Assembly: GCA_023229545.1 (NCBI GenBank)
Contig: JALNZB010000007.1
Coordinates: 1-60,476, forward strand
DNA: 60,476 nt
From: Sulfuritalea sp.
GTDB lineage: Bacteria; Pseudomonadota; Gammaproteobacteria; Burkholderiales; Rhodocyclaceae
Reading direction: 5' to 3'
Shown here: piece after piece, positions 16,994 through 26,229 of the stretch
How the letters are laid out: every line of letters starts with the position of its first letter
How positions within the stretch are numbered: position 1 is the stretch's first letter
The notes under the pieces: generated by a model
Seen by the model: only the letters and a program-made list of their open reading frames with translations
Told to the model about the DNA's origin: nothing
The model's database searches: none
Translations under genes and position numbers: made by a program

Positions 16994-18313
16994 GTGAAGC
17001 TGCATATTCTGAATATTATTAAAGTTGCATTCTTCAGTGTTGTTGCTGCGGGTCTGCTATCTGGGTGCAGTGGGGGAGCTGGCGACAAAGCGGAAGCCAA
17101 TGCCCTGCCACTAACGCTAAGCGGCGTTGCGGCGGAGGGTTCTCCTATCGTCGGAGGCACTATAAATGTTATTTGCGTGAGCGGCAGCGCACTGACCTCC
17201 ACAGGCAACGACGGCACTTGGCAGGTCGACATCACTGGGCGGACACTGCCCTGCGCAGTCCAGGTGTCCGGCGGAACAATGTCAGCGACCTACCACTCCA
17301 TTGCCTTGGCTCCGGGCAACGTGAACATCACGCCGCTCACCGATCTGATGGTAGCCAATCTGGCGGGTACGGCATCCCCTAGCGTATGGTTTGACTCGTT
17401 GAAAACCGCACCCGCGAATCTTGGCCAGATCACATCGACCCAGACGGCGCTCGATCATCTGCGCACTGCCTTGCCCGAACTGACTGCGCTCGCCACCACC
17501 GCCATCGACCCGATCACCACCCCATTTACGGCAACCCCGGGCAATACCGTTGACGACATGCTGGCTGCCATGAAAATGGCCGTGAACAATAGCGGCGTTG
17601 CCTACGCTGCCTTGCTGACAGATGCTTCCTATCCCCTTTTCAATAGCCCTGGTACGAGCTTCAGCGACGCCCTGGCGGCAGCAGCCACACAGGTAACTGC
17701 CACGTTCCCATTCCAGGCGGGTTATAAAGCACTCATTGCCAGTGGATTCGCCAGGAACTTCACAGTTTCCGGGGATTGCGAGGGGGCTGGAAGTCGAACC
17801 ATAGCGCCAGCGACAACGGCTGCAACCTTTGAATTGGTGGCTGGACTGTCTGCGGCAACCTCACTGACCGTATCCTTGAGTAGCTGCACGAACTCGGCCA
17901 TACCCACTCCGACGACTCTTTACCAAACCTCGACCACCTACTTCGACAACAACTATGTTCCACGCGGTGTCAATATTAACGGGGGCTACTATGGCGTTTG
18001 GTCGCCGCTCTCCCTACCTGTAACAGTAACTGTCGGTGGCAAAGGGTCGATAGGGACAGAAACTTTATACACTGACAGTACGAAAGCGACGGGCTACGGC
18101 ACGATGGTCCAAAGCTATGAGATTGAGGCGGATACGGCGACTACCACAATCGTGAATCTGACAACCGTATTTCGTAATGCATCGAACGAATTGACTGGAA
18201 CGGAGCAGGACAGGTATCGGATTGATTCTATAGGCATTTGGACGCCAATTTCAGCGGATATCGTTCAAGATTTTGGCGGTTCGCCAATGCACTGGCTTTT
18301 GATTTACAACTGA
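16994..18313 (+). CDS. Surface lipoprotein of unknown function
   Basis: Seen: GTG start with GAGGG 8 bases upstream; 439 residues; lipobox LSGC. The first ~100 mature residues form a beta-sandwich-like module (GVAAEGSPIVGGTINV, then GNDGTWQVDI) ending in NITPLTDLMVANLAG, a pattern common in bacterial surface lipoproteins with a carboxypeptidase-like fold. The C-terminal half carries a few cysteines and many Thr/Ser. No heme motif is present. It closes the cytochrome island, as the lipoprotein at 111 opens it, and the N-terminal modules of the two look related. The function is unknown. The 235 bp before it hold no clear gene or terminator. Confidence 0.72.
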   Translation: MKLHILNIIKVAFFSVVAAGLLSGCSGGAGDKAEANALPLTLSGVAAEGSPIVGGTINVICVSGSALTSTGNDGTWQVDITGRTLPCAVQVSGGTMSATYHSIALAPGNVNITPLTDLMVANLAGTASPSVWFDSLKTAPANLGQITSTQTALDHLRTALPELTALATTAIDPITTPFTATPGNTVDDMLAAMKMAVNNSGVAYAALLTDASYPLFNSPGTSFSDALAAAATQVTATFPFQAGYKALIASGFARNFTVSGDCEGAGSRTIAPATTAATFELVAGLSAATSLTVSLSSCTNSAIPTPTTLYQTSTTYFDNNYVPRGVNINGGYYGVWSPLSLPVTVTVGGKGSIGTETLYTDSTKATGYGTMVQSYEIEADTATTTIVNLTTVFRNASNELTGTEQDRYRIDSIGIWTPISADIVQDFGGSPMHWLLIYN

Positions 18314-18468
18314 TTCCGGAAAATGACTGCTCAGGGGCGGCGCGCGTCAAGGTAGTTGTCGCCCCAGTCATGCTGCCAACGGTTGAATAGGGTCACCCGC
18401 CCAATGCGTCTTTATGATGGAGTCGCGTTCGGGGCTGATCGTCACGAAATTCAACCTATGCCATCTCC

Positions 18469-20100
18469 ATGTACCTGAAATACTTCGGTCTCACTGAGGC
18501 GCCTTTTTCGATAGCGCCGGATCCGCGCTATCTTTACATGAGCAAGCGCCATCGGGAAGCGCTGGCCCATCTGCTGTATGGCGTCAAGGGCGGTGGCGGA
18601 TTCGTGCTCCTGACCGGCGAGGTGGGCGCGGGAAAGACCACGGTGTGCCGCTGCCTGCTCGAACAGATCCCCGACTCCTGCGACATCGCCTACATCTTCA
18701 ATCCGAAGCTGACGGTGGAGGAACTCCTCTCCACGCTCTGCCTCGAATTCGGCATTGACATTCCGCCCGGTACGACCAGCATCAAGGTCTTCATCGATTG
18801 CATCAACCGTTACCTGCTCGACGCCCATGCCCGGGGGCGGCATTCGGTGCTGATCATCGACGAGGCGCAGAACCTCACGGTCGATGTGCTGGAGCAGATG
18901 CGCTTGCTCACCAATCTTGAAACCAACACGCGCAAGTTGCTGCAGATCATTCTGTTGGGCCAGCCGGAACTGGCCACGATGCTGGAGCAGCCGGAACTGC
19001 GCCAGTTGGCGCAGCGGATTGTTGCTCGTTACCACCTCGGGCCGTTGAACAAGGTCGAGGTTGCGGCTTATCTCAGGCACCGACTCGACGTTTCGGGTGT
19101 CGCGGCGGGAACGCGGCAGCTCTTTCCCGGCAGCCTGATCGCTCAGATTTACCGTCTGACCGGCGGCGTGCCACGCTTGCTCAACGTGTTGTGCGACCGC
19201 GCGCTGCTGGGTGCTTTCGTTCAAGGCAAGGAGCGGGTCGACCGCGCGACCCTCAAGCGGGCGGCAAGCGAGGTGTTTCCCCTGTCGTCGGCGAGACGCC
19301 ATGGCAGAATCAAACTTCTTGTCGCGGGGGGGCTTCTCGCGGTGGCCGCCTTGCTTGTCACGCCGTTGTTGCTGCCGAAAGATCATCCACCTGCCATCCC
19401 TGACGCCGCGAAGCCCGCAACGAAGCCCGCCGCAAAGCCCGCCGCGAAGCTTTCTGCTTCGGTACAGGCTATCCCTGCGGTGCTTGCCTGGCCGGCCGAA
19501 GAGCAGCGCACGGAAAGTCAGCAACTGGCTTTCGGCGCCTTGTTCAAGGCTTGGGGGATGGAGTATCAGGGGCCGGACTCCTGTCAGCCGGCGGTCCGTT
19601 CCGGCTTGAACTGCCACTCTGCCAAAGGCAATCTCAGGGACGTGCGCCAGCTGGATCGACCGGTGGTGATGACCATGCACGGCATCGACAGGAAAGAGCC
19701 GGTGTTCTTTGCCACCCTGTTCAAACTGGACAAGGAAAACGCCACATTTGCGGTCGGCAGCAAGACCACGACGGTCGCCATCACGGCCCTCATCGATCAG
19801 TGGTCGGGACTGTATACCGTGCTTTGGCGAAAGCCGTCCGAAGCGCGTGCCTTCATCCGGAACGGTGAGCGGGGGCCCGCCGTGTTGTGGTTAAGCCGGC
19901 AACTCGCCGCGTACGAGGGCGCCGCGGCGAGCAGCGATCCCGATCCCGTCTTCGACGCGGCCATGATTCGTCGTCTCAAACACTTCCAGATGTCCCAAGA
20001 TCTGGAGCCCGATGGCGCCTTCGGCCCGAAAACCCTGATGCGGCTGGCTAGCGTGGGAGACCGCGCCGCACCCAGACTGTCGGTTACCGGTGGCAGATAG
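18469..20100 (+). CDS. gspA: ExeA/GspA-type AAA+ ATPase with peptidoglycan-binding domain
   Basis: Role: with GspB it is thought to use ATP and bind peptidoglycan to help place the type II secretin. Seen: 543 residues; start YFGLTEAPFS typical of the family; Walker A GEVGAGKTT; Walker B VLIIDEAQN; arginine-rich C-subdomain; a transmembrane segment after about residue 280; a periplasmic part with a Cys-containing peptidase-like fold (NCHSAKGNLRDVRQLDRPVV); and a C-terminal peptidoglycan-binding motif (LKHFQMSQDLEPDGAFGPKT). The ATG at 18469 lacks a good ribosome site. It is followed 2 bp later by gspB. Confidence 0.93.
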   Translation: MYLKYFGLTEAPFSIAPDPRYLYMSKRHREALAHLLYGVKGGGGFVLLTGEVGAGKTTVCRCLLEQIPDSCDIAYIFNPKLTVEELLSTLCLEFGIDIPPGTTSIKVFIDCINRYLLDAHARGRHSVLIIDEAQNLTVDVLEQMRLLTNLETNTRKLLQIILLGQPELATMLEQPELRQLAQRIVARYHLGPLNKVEVAAYLRHRLDVSGVAAGTRQLFPGSLIAQIYRLTGGVPRLLNVLCDRALLGAFVQGKERVDRATLKRAASEVFPLSSARRHGRIKLLVAGGLLAVAALLVTPLLLPKDHPPAIPDAAKPATKPAAKPAAKLSASVQAIPAVLAWPAEEQRTESQQLAFGALFKAWGMEYQGPDSCQPAVRSGLNCHSAKGNLRDVRQLDRPVVMTMHGIDRKEPVFFATLFKLDKENATFAVGSKTTTVAITALIDQWSGLYTVLWRKPSEARAFIRNGERGPAVLWLSRQLAAYEGAAASSDPDPVFDAAMIRRLKHFQMSQDLEPDGAFGPKTLMRLASVGDRAAPRLSVTGGR

Positions 20101-20102
20101 CT

Positions 20103-20831
20103 ATGTCCTACATCCTCGAAGCACTCGAAAAATCCGATCAGTTGCGCCAAAAGGGAGCTACACCGACCCTGATGTCGATTCCGCTACCCCTTGAGGAAAC
20201 CCGGCAGCGGACATTTCCATGGCTTCTTGCGCTGACTGCGATCGTCTTCATCGCGGGACTCCTGATCGGCTGGCTGCAGCCGTGGCAGTCGGGCCATCCC
20301 GCAGCGACCGTTGTGCCGACAGAGGGGGAAGCGGTCACCAACGTGCCTGCTGCGCTCACTGCGAAGAACGCACCGGTCGAGCCGGTGGCTGCCTCATCAC
20401 GGACTGCGGGACAAGTCCCGGTGCCGAAGACCCTGTCCGCATCGGTACCATCGCCCGTCGCATTGCCTGCGCTGCGGCAAGTTCCGCCTAAGGTGGCAAG
20501 CTCGGCCATATCCCCGGCCCTAGCCGTGAAGACTCCTGCAGTAGCGGTGCGGGAACCGGAGTCCGCCGCCCCCGCCAAGCCCGCCGCTGCAACGGAGCAG
20601 AATGTCATCGCCAAGAGCGAGTTGCCGCCCGCGATCCTGCAGGAGCTTCCGGCCATGTCGGTTTCGCTCCATGCCTATTCGGCCAAAGCCAGCAACCGTT
20701 TGGTCAGCGTCAATAACAAGTTCCTTCAGGAAGGCGAGGCCCTGATTCCCGGCCTCATTCTTGAACAAGTTACGCCGAAGGACATGATCTTTAGCTACAA
20801 GGGGTTTCGCTTTCGCCAGGGAGTGCAATGA
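20103..20831 (+). CDS. gspB: Type II secretion protein GspB
   Basis: Role: partner of GspA for secretin assembly. Seen: 242 residues beginning MSYILEALEKSDQLRQKG, the hallmark N-terminus. One membrane segment lies near residues 40-60, followed by a Pro/Ala-rich periplasmic linker and a C-terminal globular domain (SVNNKFLQEGEALIPGLI to IFSYKGFRFRQGVQ) typical of GspB. The start is 2 bp after the gspA stop, so the two are co-expressed. Confidence 0.9.
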   Translation: MSYILEALEKSDQLRQKGATPTLMSIPLPLEETRQRTFPWLLALTAIVFIAGLLIGWLQPWQSGHPAATVVPTEGEAVTNVPAALTAKNAPVEPVAASSRTAGQVPVPKTLSASVPSPVALPALRQVPPKVASSAISPALAVKTPAVAVREPESAAPAKPAAATEQNVIAKSELPPAILQELPAMSVSLHAYSAKASNRLVSVNNKFLQEGEALIPGLILEQVTPKDMIFSYKGFRFRQGVQ

Positions 20832-20947
20832 ACGGGGCTTATCCGGCGATCGGAATTCATTGGCACGGCAGTCGCTTCGACTCATCGTACAATATGCTGA
20901 GTAGCAATGGACAGTACCCACCGACACAATGTTTCTATGGAGTTCAG

Positions 20948-21301
20948 ATGAAGAAGTCAGTTTTTGTTCTGCTGGTGGTCGCCATCTCTTTTGCGACCGC
21001 ATGTTCACAATCCTCGTCCGAGTCGAAATCGGGCAAAATCGAAGTGGCGGCAGCTTCCGGGAAAACCGACGCAGAAGCGATGCAGGTTGATTACAAGAAA
21101 GTTTGTGAGCGCCTTATTCCGCTTTCACCCGAAGCGCGCAGAGACTCTTTTTCGAAGACTTGCGAATCCACCTATCAGAAATATTTGCCCTCTTGCCGCA
21201 ACTCTTCGACCGTGACTGAGTGCTACATGAAAATCAAGTCCTGGGATGAGCGACTGGCCTGTTTCGACGTTTGCGTGCGCGATACTGTACCGGCGAAGTA
21301 A
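20948..21301 (+). CDS. Small Cys-rich lipoprotein, unknown
   Basis: Seen: the ATG at 20948 with GGAG upstream gives 117 residues. A hydrophobic N-terminus ends in ATAC, an unusual but usable lipobox. The mature part holds six more cysteines (KVCERL, KTCEST, PSCRNS, TECYMK, ACFDVC), which suggests disulfides in the periplasm. No family is recognised. It lies between gspB and a convergent gene, about 115 bp after gspB, so a link to the secretion system is only positional. A pilotin role (the GspS gene is not seen) could be imagined, but nothing in the sequence proves it. Confidence 0.6.
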   Translation: MKKSVFVLLVVAISFATACSQSSSESKSGKIEVAAASGKTDAEAMQVDYKKVCERLIPLSPEARRDSFSKTCESTYQKYLPSCRNSSTVTECYMKIKSWDERLACFDVCVRDTVPAK

Positions 21302-21358
21302 GAACCTGCCTTATAAAATCACGCATGCGCGATGCAAGGCGCGCAACCCGATTACTGG

Positions 21359-22123
21359 TCAGGAACGCAACAGTTGGCTCAATGGGATGAGCATCCCGAG
21401 CAGGATCGGTTGATGCATCAGGTAGATCGCCAGACTGTGGCGGCCTGTCCATATCAGCCATGACGGCATGACATCGGCACCGCTCCAGCGGGACAGGATG
21501 TTGGCGCGCAGGGCTACGCGCATGGTTCCGCACCCCATCAGGCAGGCACCAAACCAGGGGATCAAGGGTACATAGTCTTCTGTCTGCGGTTTGAAAGTAC
21601 GCAGACCGAGCCAGGATAAGGCCGGCTGGTTAAATACTTCATTGGCGTAAATCAAATCAATGCCAATCACCAGGGCACCCAATAAACACAGGCCCCAGCC
21701 CCAGTTGGGCAAAGCCAGTAACAACAGGCCCATGACGGCGATCGCGTGCAGGGTGCCAAAATAGATTGCGGAATTACGGAACACCAGCCAACTGCCCAGC
21801 GTCACCAGCAGCGCAGCCGCAGCGATTCTGGCTATGCGCGTCAGGTGTTGGCGCAGTGGCATGTTGCGCTGCTGTGCCAATGCATAACTGGCACCAGCGA
21901 GAAACAGGAAGCTGCCCAGAATCAAGCTGCGCGCCATCAGCCAGGCGCTATCCTCCTGCAGTTTCTGATGGATCCAGCCAAGATAATTCAGGTCGAAGCC
22001 AAAATGATAAGCCACCATCGCCAGCACGGCCGCACCGCGCAAGCCGTCAAGCCAGCCAAGACGGGTCGCGGGTGGGCTTGGCTTCTGTTCTGTTTTGACC
22101 GGGCGACGAGATTTTTTTGCCAT
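21359..22123 (-). CDS. DUF1624 / heparan-alpha-glucosaminide acetyltransferase-like membrane protein
   Basis: Seen: 254 residues with about seven hydrophobic segments; the front carries RLGWLDGLRGAAVLAMVAYH and FDLNYL, typical of the DUF1624 family, and the end has GRHSLAIYLMHQPILLG. Known: members are related to membrane acetyltransferases that move acyl groups onto sugars; the exact substrate in bacteria is unknown. It is convergent with the small lipoprotein and divergent from gspG, interrupting the gsp cluster, and may be unrelated to secretion. Confidence 0.8.
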   Translation of the reverse strand: MAKKSRRPVKTEQKPSPPATRLGWLDGLRGAAVLAMVAYHFGFDLNYLGWIHQKLQEDSAWLMARSLILGSFLFLAGASYALAQQRNMPLRQHLTRIARIAAAALLVTLGSWLVFRNSAIYFGTLHAIAVMGLLLLALPNWGWGLCLLGALVIGIDLIYANEVFNQPALSWLGLRTFKPQTEDYVPLIPWFGACLMGCGTMRVALRANILSRWSGADVMPSWLIWTGRHSLAIYLMHQPILLGMLIPLSQLLRS

Positions 22124-22264
22124 GTTTCGATCTTATCGCATCCCTCGACAGCCAATGACAGCTAAAGACAGCAGTCGGTGGAAAAAGGCTAGAATCTCGC
22201 CCACTCTGTCTCGGTCGGCGGGATGTCATCACCGCCAGACAGAACACAAGGATAAGGAATGCAA

Positions 22265-22699
22265 ATGCACGTTACCCTGCGACGAGTTCGCGGCTTCACA
22301 CTTATCGAGATCCTGGTCGTAATTGTGATTATTGGAATCCTTGGTACCTTGGTGATTCCGAAACTGATGTCGCGTCCTGACGAGGCGCGTCTGGTCGCCG
22401 CAAAACATGACATCCAGACAATTCTTCAGGCGCTGAAGATTTACCGACTGGACAATGGTCGCTATCCAACCACCGAGCAAGGCCTTCAGGCCCTGGTCAA
22501 GAAGCCGACGACTAGTCCCGAGCCAAAAAACTGGAAAGAGGAAGGCTATCTCGAAAAACCGCCGCGTGACCCGTGGGGGACGCCCTATCAATATCTACAG
22601 CCTGGCGCGCATGGCGAGGTAGATGTGTTTTCTTTTGGAGCTGACGGTATCCCCGGTGGAGAGGGTGTCGATGCGGACATTGGCTCCTGGCAGCTATAG
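22265..22699 (+). CDS. gspG: Type II secretion major pseudopilin GspG
   Basis: Role: main subunit of the pseudopilus. Seen: class III signal RVRGFTLIEILVVIVIIG cleaved after Gly, with Glu5 present. The C-terminal part has the calcium-site motifs of GspG (GRYPTTEQGLQALV, PPRDPWGTPYQY, DVFSFGADG). About 144 residues. The ATG at 22265 is preferred over 22259 because AAGGA at 22254-22258 is then six bases away. It begins the gspG-F operon. The prepilin peptidase (GspO/PilD) needed to process it is not in this window. Confidence 0.95.
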   Translation: MHVTLRRVRGFTLIEILVVIVIIGILGTLVIPKLMSRPDEARLVAAKHDIQTILQALKIYRLDNGRYPTTEQGLQALVKKPTTSPEPKNWKEEGYLEKPPRDPWGTPYQYLQPGAHGEVDVFSFGADGIPGGEGVDADIGSWQL

Positions 22700-23180
22700 C
22701 CGGCTTCAGCGACTCAGCGGCGGATTCACCCTCGTCGAAATTCTTGTCGTACTTCTGATCGCTGGCATTTTCGTGGGCACCGTTATGCCAACGCTGTCAT
22801 TCAGGCAGGCTTCTTCGAAAGACGAGGCAGAGCGGGTAGCCAGATTGATCGAACACGCACAGGTCATGGCGAGATCGCTTGGCAGCCCCATCGGTTTGGA
22901 AGTAGCCGCAGGGCAGTACGAGTTTCTACGCTGGACGGGGACCTGGAGCGCGATGGAGTCCGGGTATTTGTCCGGTCGCTATCAGCTACCTGCGGACATA
23001 GTGATGGAACCGCAGGCAGATCCGGACTCAGGTCAGGCTGCTCCGCGAATCATCAGATTCCCGCCGACGGGCTACCCACCAGCGTTTGGCATCCGCGTTA
23101 TCGGATCGGGTCATGCGTGGTTGGTCAGAGGAAACCTGGCGGGTCGGGTGGCCGTTGAAAACAAGGATTCCTTGCCATGA
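22671..23180 (+). CDS. gspH: Type II secretion minor pseudopilin GspH
   Basis: Seen: about 169 residues; the prepilin signal GGFTLVEILVVLLIAG and a variable C-terminal domain. The ATG at 22671 overlaps the end of gspG by 29 bp and follows GGAGAGGG; longer in-frame starts would overlap gspG more. Order and length fit GspH. It joins the minor-pseudopilin tip with I, J and K. Confidence 0.88.
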   Translation: MRTLAPGSYSRLQRLSGGFTLVEILVVLLIAGIFVGTVMPTLSFRQASSKDEAERVARLIEHAQVMARSLGSPIGLEVAAGQYEFLRWTGTWSAMESGYLSGRYQLPADIVMEPQADPDSGQAAPRIIRFPPTGYPPAFGIRVIGSGHAWLVRGNLAGRVAVENKDSLP

Positions 23181-23539
23181 AGCGGCTTGGCTTTACTCTG
23201 ATCGAGGTGCTGGTCGCACTCGCAATCATAGCGATATCTGTCGGTGCAGCAATGCGCGCAACGTCGGCTGCATTCGCGTCTAGCGGAGACATCAAGGATC
23301 GGATGATGGCACGATGGATCGGCAGGAACGAGCTTGCTCGCCTGCAGACAACCCAGTCTTTGCCTGCAACCGGAAAGCTGACTGGCGAGGGCACGCAAGG
23401 GAATGTCGGCTTTTCCTGGGATGCGGTGGTTGAAACCACGCCGAATCCGAACTTCCGTAGAGTGGAAATCGTTGTGAGACGCCAGGAAGGGACCCATTCT
23501 CTGGTAACCGTTCCGGGCTTCGTCGTGGGAAATCGATGA
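23177..23539 (+). CDS. gspI: Type II secretion minor pseudopilin GspI
   Basis: Seen: 120 residues; signal RLGFTLIEVLVALAIIAI; WIGRNELARLQ is typical of GspI. An ATGA overlap with gspH shows translational coupling. It nucleates the tip complex with GspJ and GspK. Confidence 0.92.
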   Translation: MKRLGFTLIEVLVALAIIAISVGAAMRATSAAFASSGDIKDRMMARWIGRNELARLQTTQSLPATGKLTGEGTQGNVGFSWDAVVETTPNPNFRRVEIVVRRQEGTHSLVTVPGFVVGNR

Positions 23540-24135
23540 CGGGGCATAAGAAACTCGCAACTCGACATGGTTTTACACTTATCGAGTTGCTGATTGCACT
23601 GACGATTCTTTCGATCCTGTCACTCTTGGGCTACAGGGGCGTCTCCGCGCTCCTGGTTGCGGAAAAGCGACTGGAGGAGGATACGAAACGCATGCAGATG
23701 ATTGATCGGTTCTTCTCCGAGTTCGAGCACGACATCATCTTCGCCGCGCCTCGGCCGGTTCGAATAACAGATACCGCGACGGAGCCTGCCCTGTATGGAA
23801 CCCCTATTGACGCCCAAGGCAATTACCGGATCAATCTCAGCCGGTTTGCACCTGCCCCGGATATGCCGCCGCAACGGATCAGCTACATCTTCTCGGTGCC
23901 GACCATCAGTCTGGTTGCGGCGGCAAGCATGGATTTTCCAGCTTCGGCCGACGAACAGCCCACCATGCTGCTGGACGGACTGCAGAGCGCTTCAGTGCGT
24001 TTCCTGGATGCAGACGGTCGGTGGTCCGCCACTTGGCCGCCTACCGCAATAAAGGAAGCGATGCCGACCGCGGTTGAACTCATCCTGGTGCTGGATGACC
24101 TCGGCACCGTTTCGCGATTGATCGCGCGTCCATGA
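23536..24135 (+). CDS. gspJ: Type II secretion minor pseudopilin GspJ
   Basis: Seen: 199 residues; signal RHGFTLIELLIALTILSI; YRGVSALL and FFSEFEHDI are GspJ hallmarks. It overlaps gspI by 4 bp (ATGA). It belongs to the I-J-K tip of the pseudopilus. Confidence 0.92.
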   Translation: MTGHKKLATRHGFTLIELLIALTILSILSLLGYRGVSALLVAEKRLEEDTKRMQMIDRFFSEFEHDIIFAAPRPVRITDTATEPALYGTPIDAQGNYRINLSRFAPAPDMPPQRISYIFSVPTISLVAAASMDFPASADEQPTMLLDGLQSASVRFLDADGRWSATWPPTAIKEAMPTAVELILVLDDLGTVSRLIARP

Positions 24136-25043
24136 TTCGGTCGAGAGGCTCCGCAATTGTCGCTGCACTCCTTATCGTGGCGCTCGTTGCTCTCATCGGC
24201 GGAAGAGTACTGATGGTTCAGGGCATGTCGATCAATCAGTTCCAGGCACGCGATGACTATGACATGGCGCGCGAAACCGCCAGCGCGGGATTGCATTGGG
24301 CTCGGGCAATCCTCTATGACGACAGCCGTCGCTCGTCAATCGATCACCTGGGTGAACCTTGGGCACAGCCTATGCCGCCCACTGTGGTCGGAGAAACAAC
24401 GGTCAGCGGTTACATTGAAGATGCACAGGGCCGCTTTAACCTGAACTCCCTTGCCATCAACGGGAAAATGGATCCTACCGCGCTGTCTGTCTTTGCCCGT
24501 CTGCTTTCCAATCTTGGACTCGCGCCAGAACTCGCCGAGACGGCAACAGACTGGATTGATGAAGACGATGAACTTATCTCACAAAACAGCGCTGAAAGTA
24601 GCTATTATATGACTCAGCAGCCGCGCTATCGCCCTTCCGGCCTCCCTTATGGAAGCGCCGAAGAACTCCTCAGAGTGCGCGGCTTCAGTCCGTCAATCCT
24701 CGAAAAACTCAGGCCCTTTGTCATCGCTTTGCCAATCCCAGCGCCCGTCAATGTCAACACGGCAAGTCCGGAATTGTTATCGGCCCTTGTCCCTGCTCTG
24801 CCGCTCGGAAATGCGAGCCGAATAGCCGATGAGCGCCAGCGGTCACCATTCAACTCAGCGGCGGAATTTCTTGATCGTGTGCCCGGTGCTCGCGGCGACA
24901 AGATACCGCCGCTCGGAGTTCAGAGCCAGTTCTTTCTGGTTAGTGGATCGGCCCGACAGTCGAATACCTATTACCAGGTTGTAGCCCTGTTGCAGCGCCA
25001 GGAATCCCGCTGGCCGCGCATAGTTTGGCAGATGCCGCAATGA
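24132..25043 (+). CDS. gspK: Type II secretion minor pseudopilin GspK
   Basis: Seen: 303 residues; the hydrophobic N-terminus lacks Glu5, as usual for GspK; EDAQGRFNLNSL and TDWIDEDDE match the family, as does the insertion with two helical repeats around PVNVNTASPELLSAL. It overlaps gspJ by 4 bp. It caps the pseudopilus. Confidence 0.93.
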   Translation: MIRSRGSAIVAALLIVALVALIGGRVLMVQGMSINQFQARDDYDMARETASAGLHWARAILYDDSRRSSIDHLGEPWAQPMPPTVVGETTVSGYIEDAQGRFNLNSLAINGKMDPTALSVFARLLSNLGLAPELAETATDWIDEDDELISQNSAESSYYMTQQPRYRPSGLPYGSAEELLRVRGFSPSILEKLRPFVIALPIPAPVNVNTASPELLSALVPALPLGNASRIADERQRSPFNSAAEFLDRVPGARGDKIPPLGVQSQFFLVSGSARQSNTYYQVVALLQRQESRWPRIVWQMPQ

Positions 25044-25050
25044 CGGAACT

Positions 25051-26229
25051 ATGACTGAACTGAGGCTATACGCAGACCGCGCTGGTCTTCACGACGGAAC
25101 GCCATGGGCTCTGCTCAATGGCAACGGTCAGGTGCAGGTTGATGGGCACGGTATCTCCTCTGTACCGAAGGCCGATAGCATCCTGATCGTTGTTTCGGAT
25201 GACTGCATTTCAGTGATTTCGCTGCCGTTGCCAGACCTGCCGCTAAAGCGCCTGAAGCAGGCATTGCCAACGATTATCGAAGATCACCTGCTCACGGCAA
25301 TCGAGGCAACCGAAACAACACTAATTGCCCCTCCGTCCAACGGGGTTGGAACGCTGGCGGCTTTTAGCCGCGACTGGATGGCGTCGCTGCTCCTGGCGCC
25401 TACGATTGCGCGCTGCCCCGTGGTAAGGGTTGTTGCCGAAAGTTGGGGATTGCCGAGGCTCGAATCGGAACCAAGCATCTATGTTGGTGCTGATCATATT
25501 GTTCTTGCGATGCATGAATGGATGGCATTCACAGAGCCGACCCCTTCCGGGACAGCGAAACCGGAAGCCATCCTTTTCGCCCTCCGCCAAGCAAGCAGCG
25601 GTGACAAGAGATTGACCGGGATTGCCTGCTTCTTTGCGCCTGAGATGGTCGGGCAGCCGCCGATCTGGTTGAGCGAATTCGGAATAGCTGTCGATGCACG
25701 CGGAATTTTTGACTGGCGCACGGCATCCTTCAATGCGGCGCCGAATCTTCACGTTCGCCAGCGCAAGGCTTTTCCTTTCGCGGCTCTGAAGCAATCGATT
25801 CGACCGGTCGCGGCTGTCGTCGGCGCATTGATTGCCTTTGAAATTTTTGCCACCGCAGTTGCCTTTGGCCGACTTTCTTTCGAGAACGCAGACTTGAAAT
25901 CGCGGCAAGTGGCCATGTTTCGTGCGGTAATGGGTCCGGACGCGACCCTCGTTGATGGCGAGCGGCAACTGATACACAGACTGGCTTCCGAGCGGATTAG
26001 CGCCGGACGGGCCGAGCCCGCCGATCTGCTGGTGCTGATGAGCCGCATCGCCGAAAATGCTAGTTCCGCGCCGGCCCTCGACGAGATGCGCTTTGAGTCA
26101 GGCGTGCTTTCGCTTCAAGCCAAGACCCGTGAGGATCTGGCTGTATGGCTCGATCTGGCCAGATCTGCTGACCTGGCCGCTACGGCGGAGACCCGTGATG
26201 GCAAGAACCTCATTCGGGTGCTGCCATGA
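25051..26229 (+). CDS. gspL: Type II secretion inner-membrane protein GspL
   Basis: Role: binds GspE through its actin-like cytoplasmic domain and GspM through its periplasmic domain. Seen: 392 residues; the cytoplasmic part with LPLPDLPLKRLKQALPTIIE, one membrane segment near residues 250-275, and a small ferredoxin-like periplasmic end. The start is 7 bp after gspK. Confidence 0.88.
   Translation: MTELRLYADRAGLHDGTPWALLNGNGQVQVDGHGISSVPKADSILIVVSDDCISVISLPLPDLPLKRLKQALPTIIEDHLLTAIEATETTLIAPPSNGVGTLAAFSRDWMASLLLAPTIARCPVVRVVAESWGLPRLESEPSIYVGADHIVLAMHEWMAFTEPTPSGTAKPEAILFALRQASSGDKRLTGIACFFAPEMVGQPPIWLSEFGIAVDARGIFDWRTASFNAAPNLHVRQRKAFPFAALKQSIRPVAAVVGALIAFEIFATAVAFGRLSFENADLKSRQVAMFRAVMGPDATLVDGERQLIHRLASERISAGRAEPADLLVLMSRIAENASSAPALDEMRFESGVLSLQAKTREDLAVWLDLARSADLAATAETRDGKNLIRVLP

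Noticed and set aside
18314..18468. Possible hairpin and gene end between the lipoprotein and gspA
   Set aside because: The GGGGCG/CGCCCC pairing has a long loop and no T tract, and short reverse-strand frames there match nothing I know.
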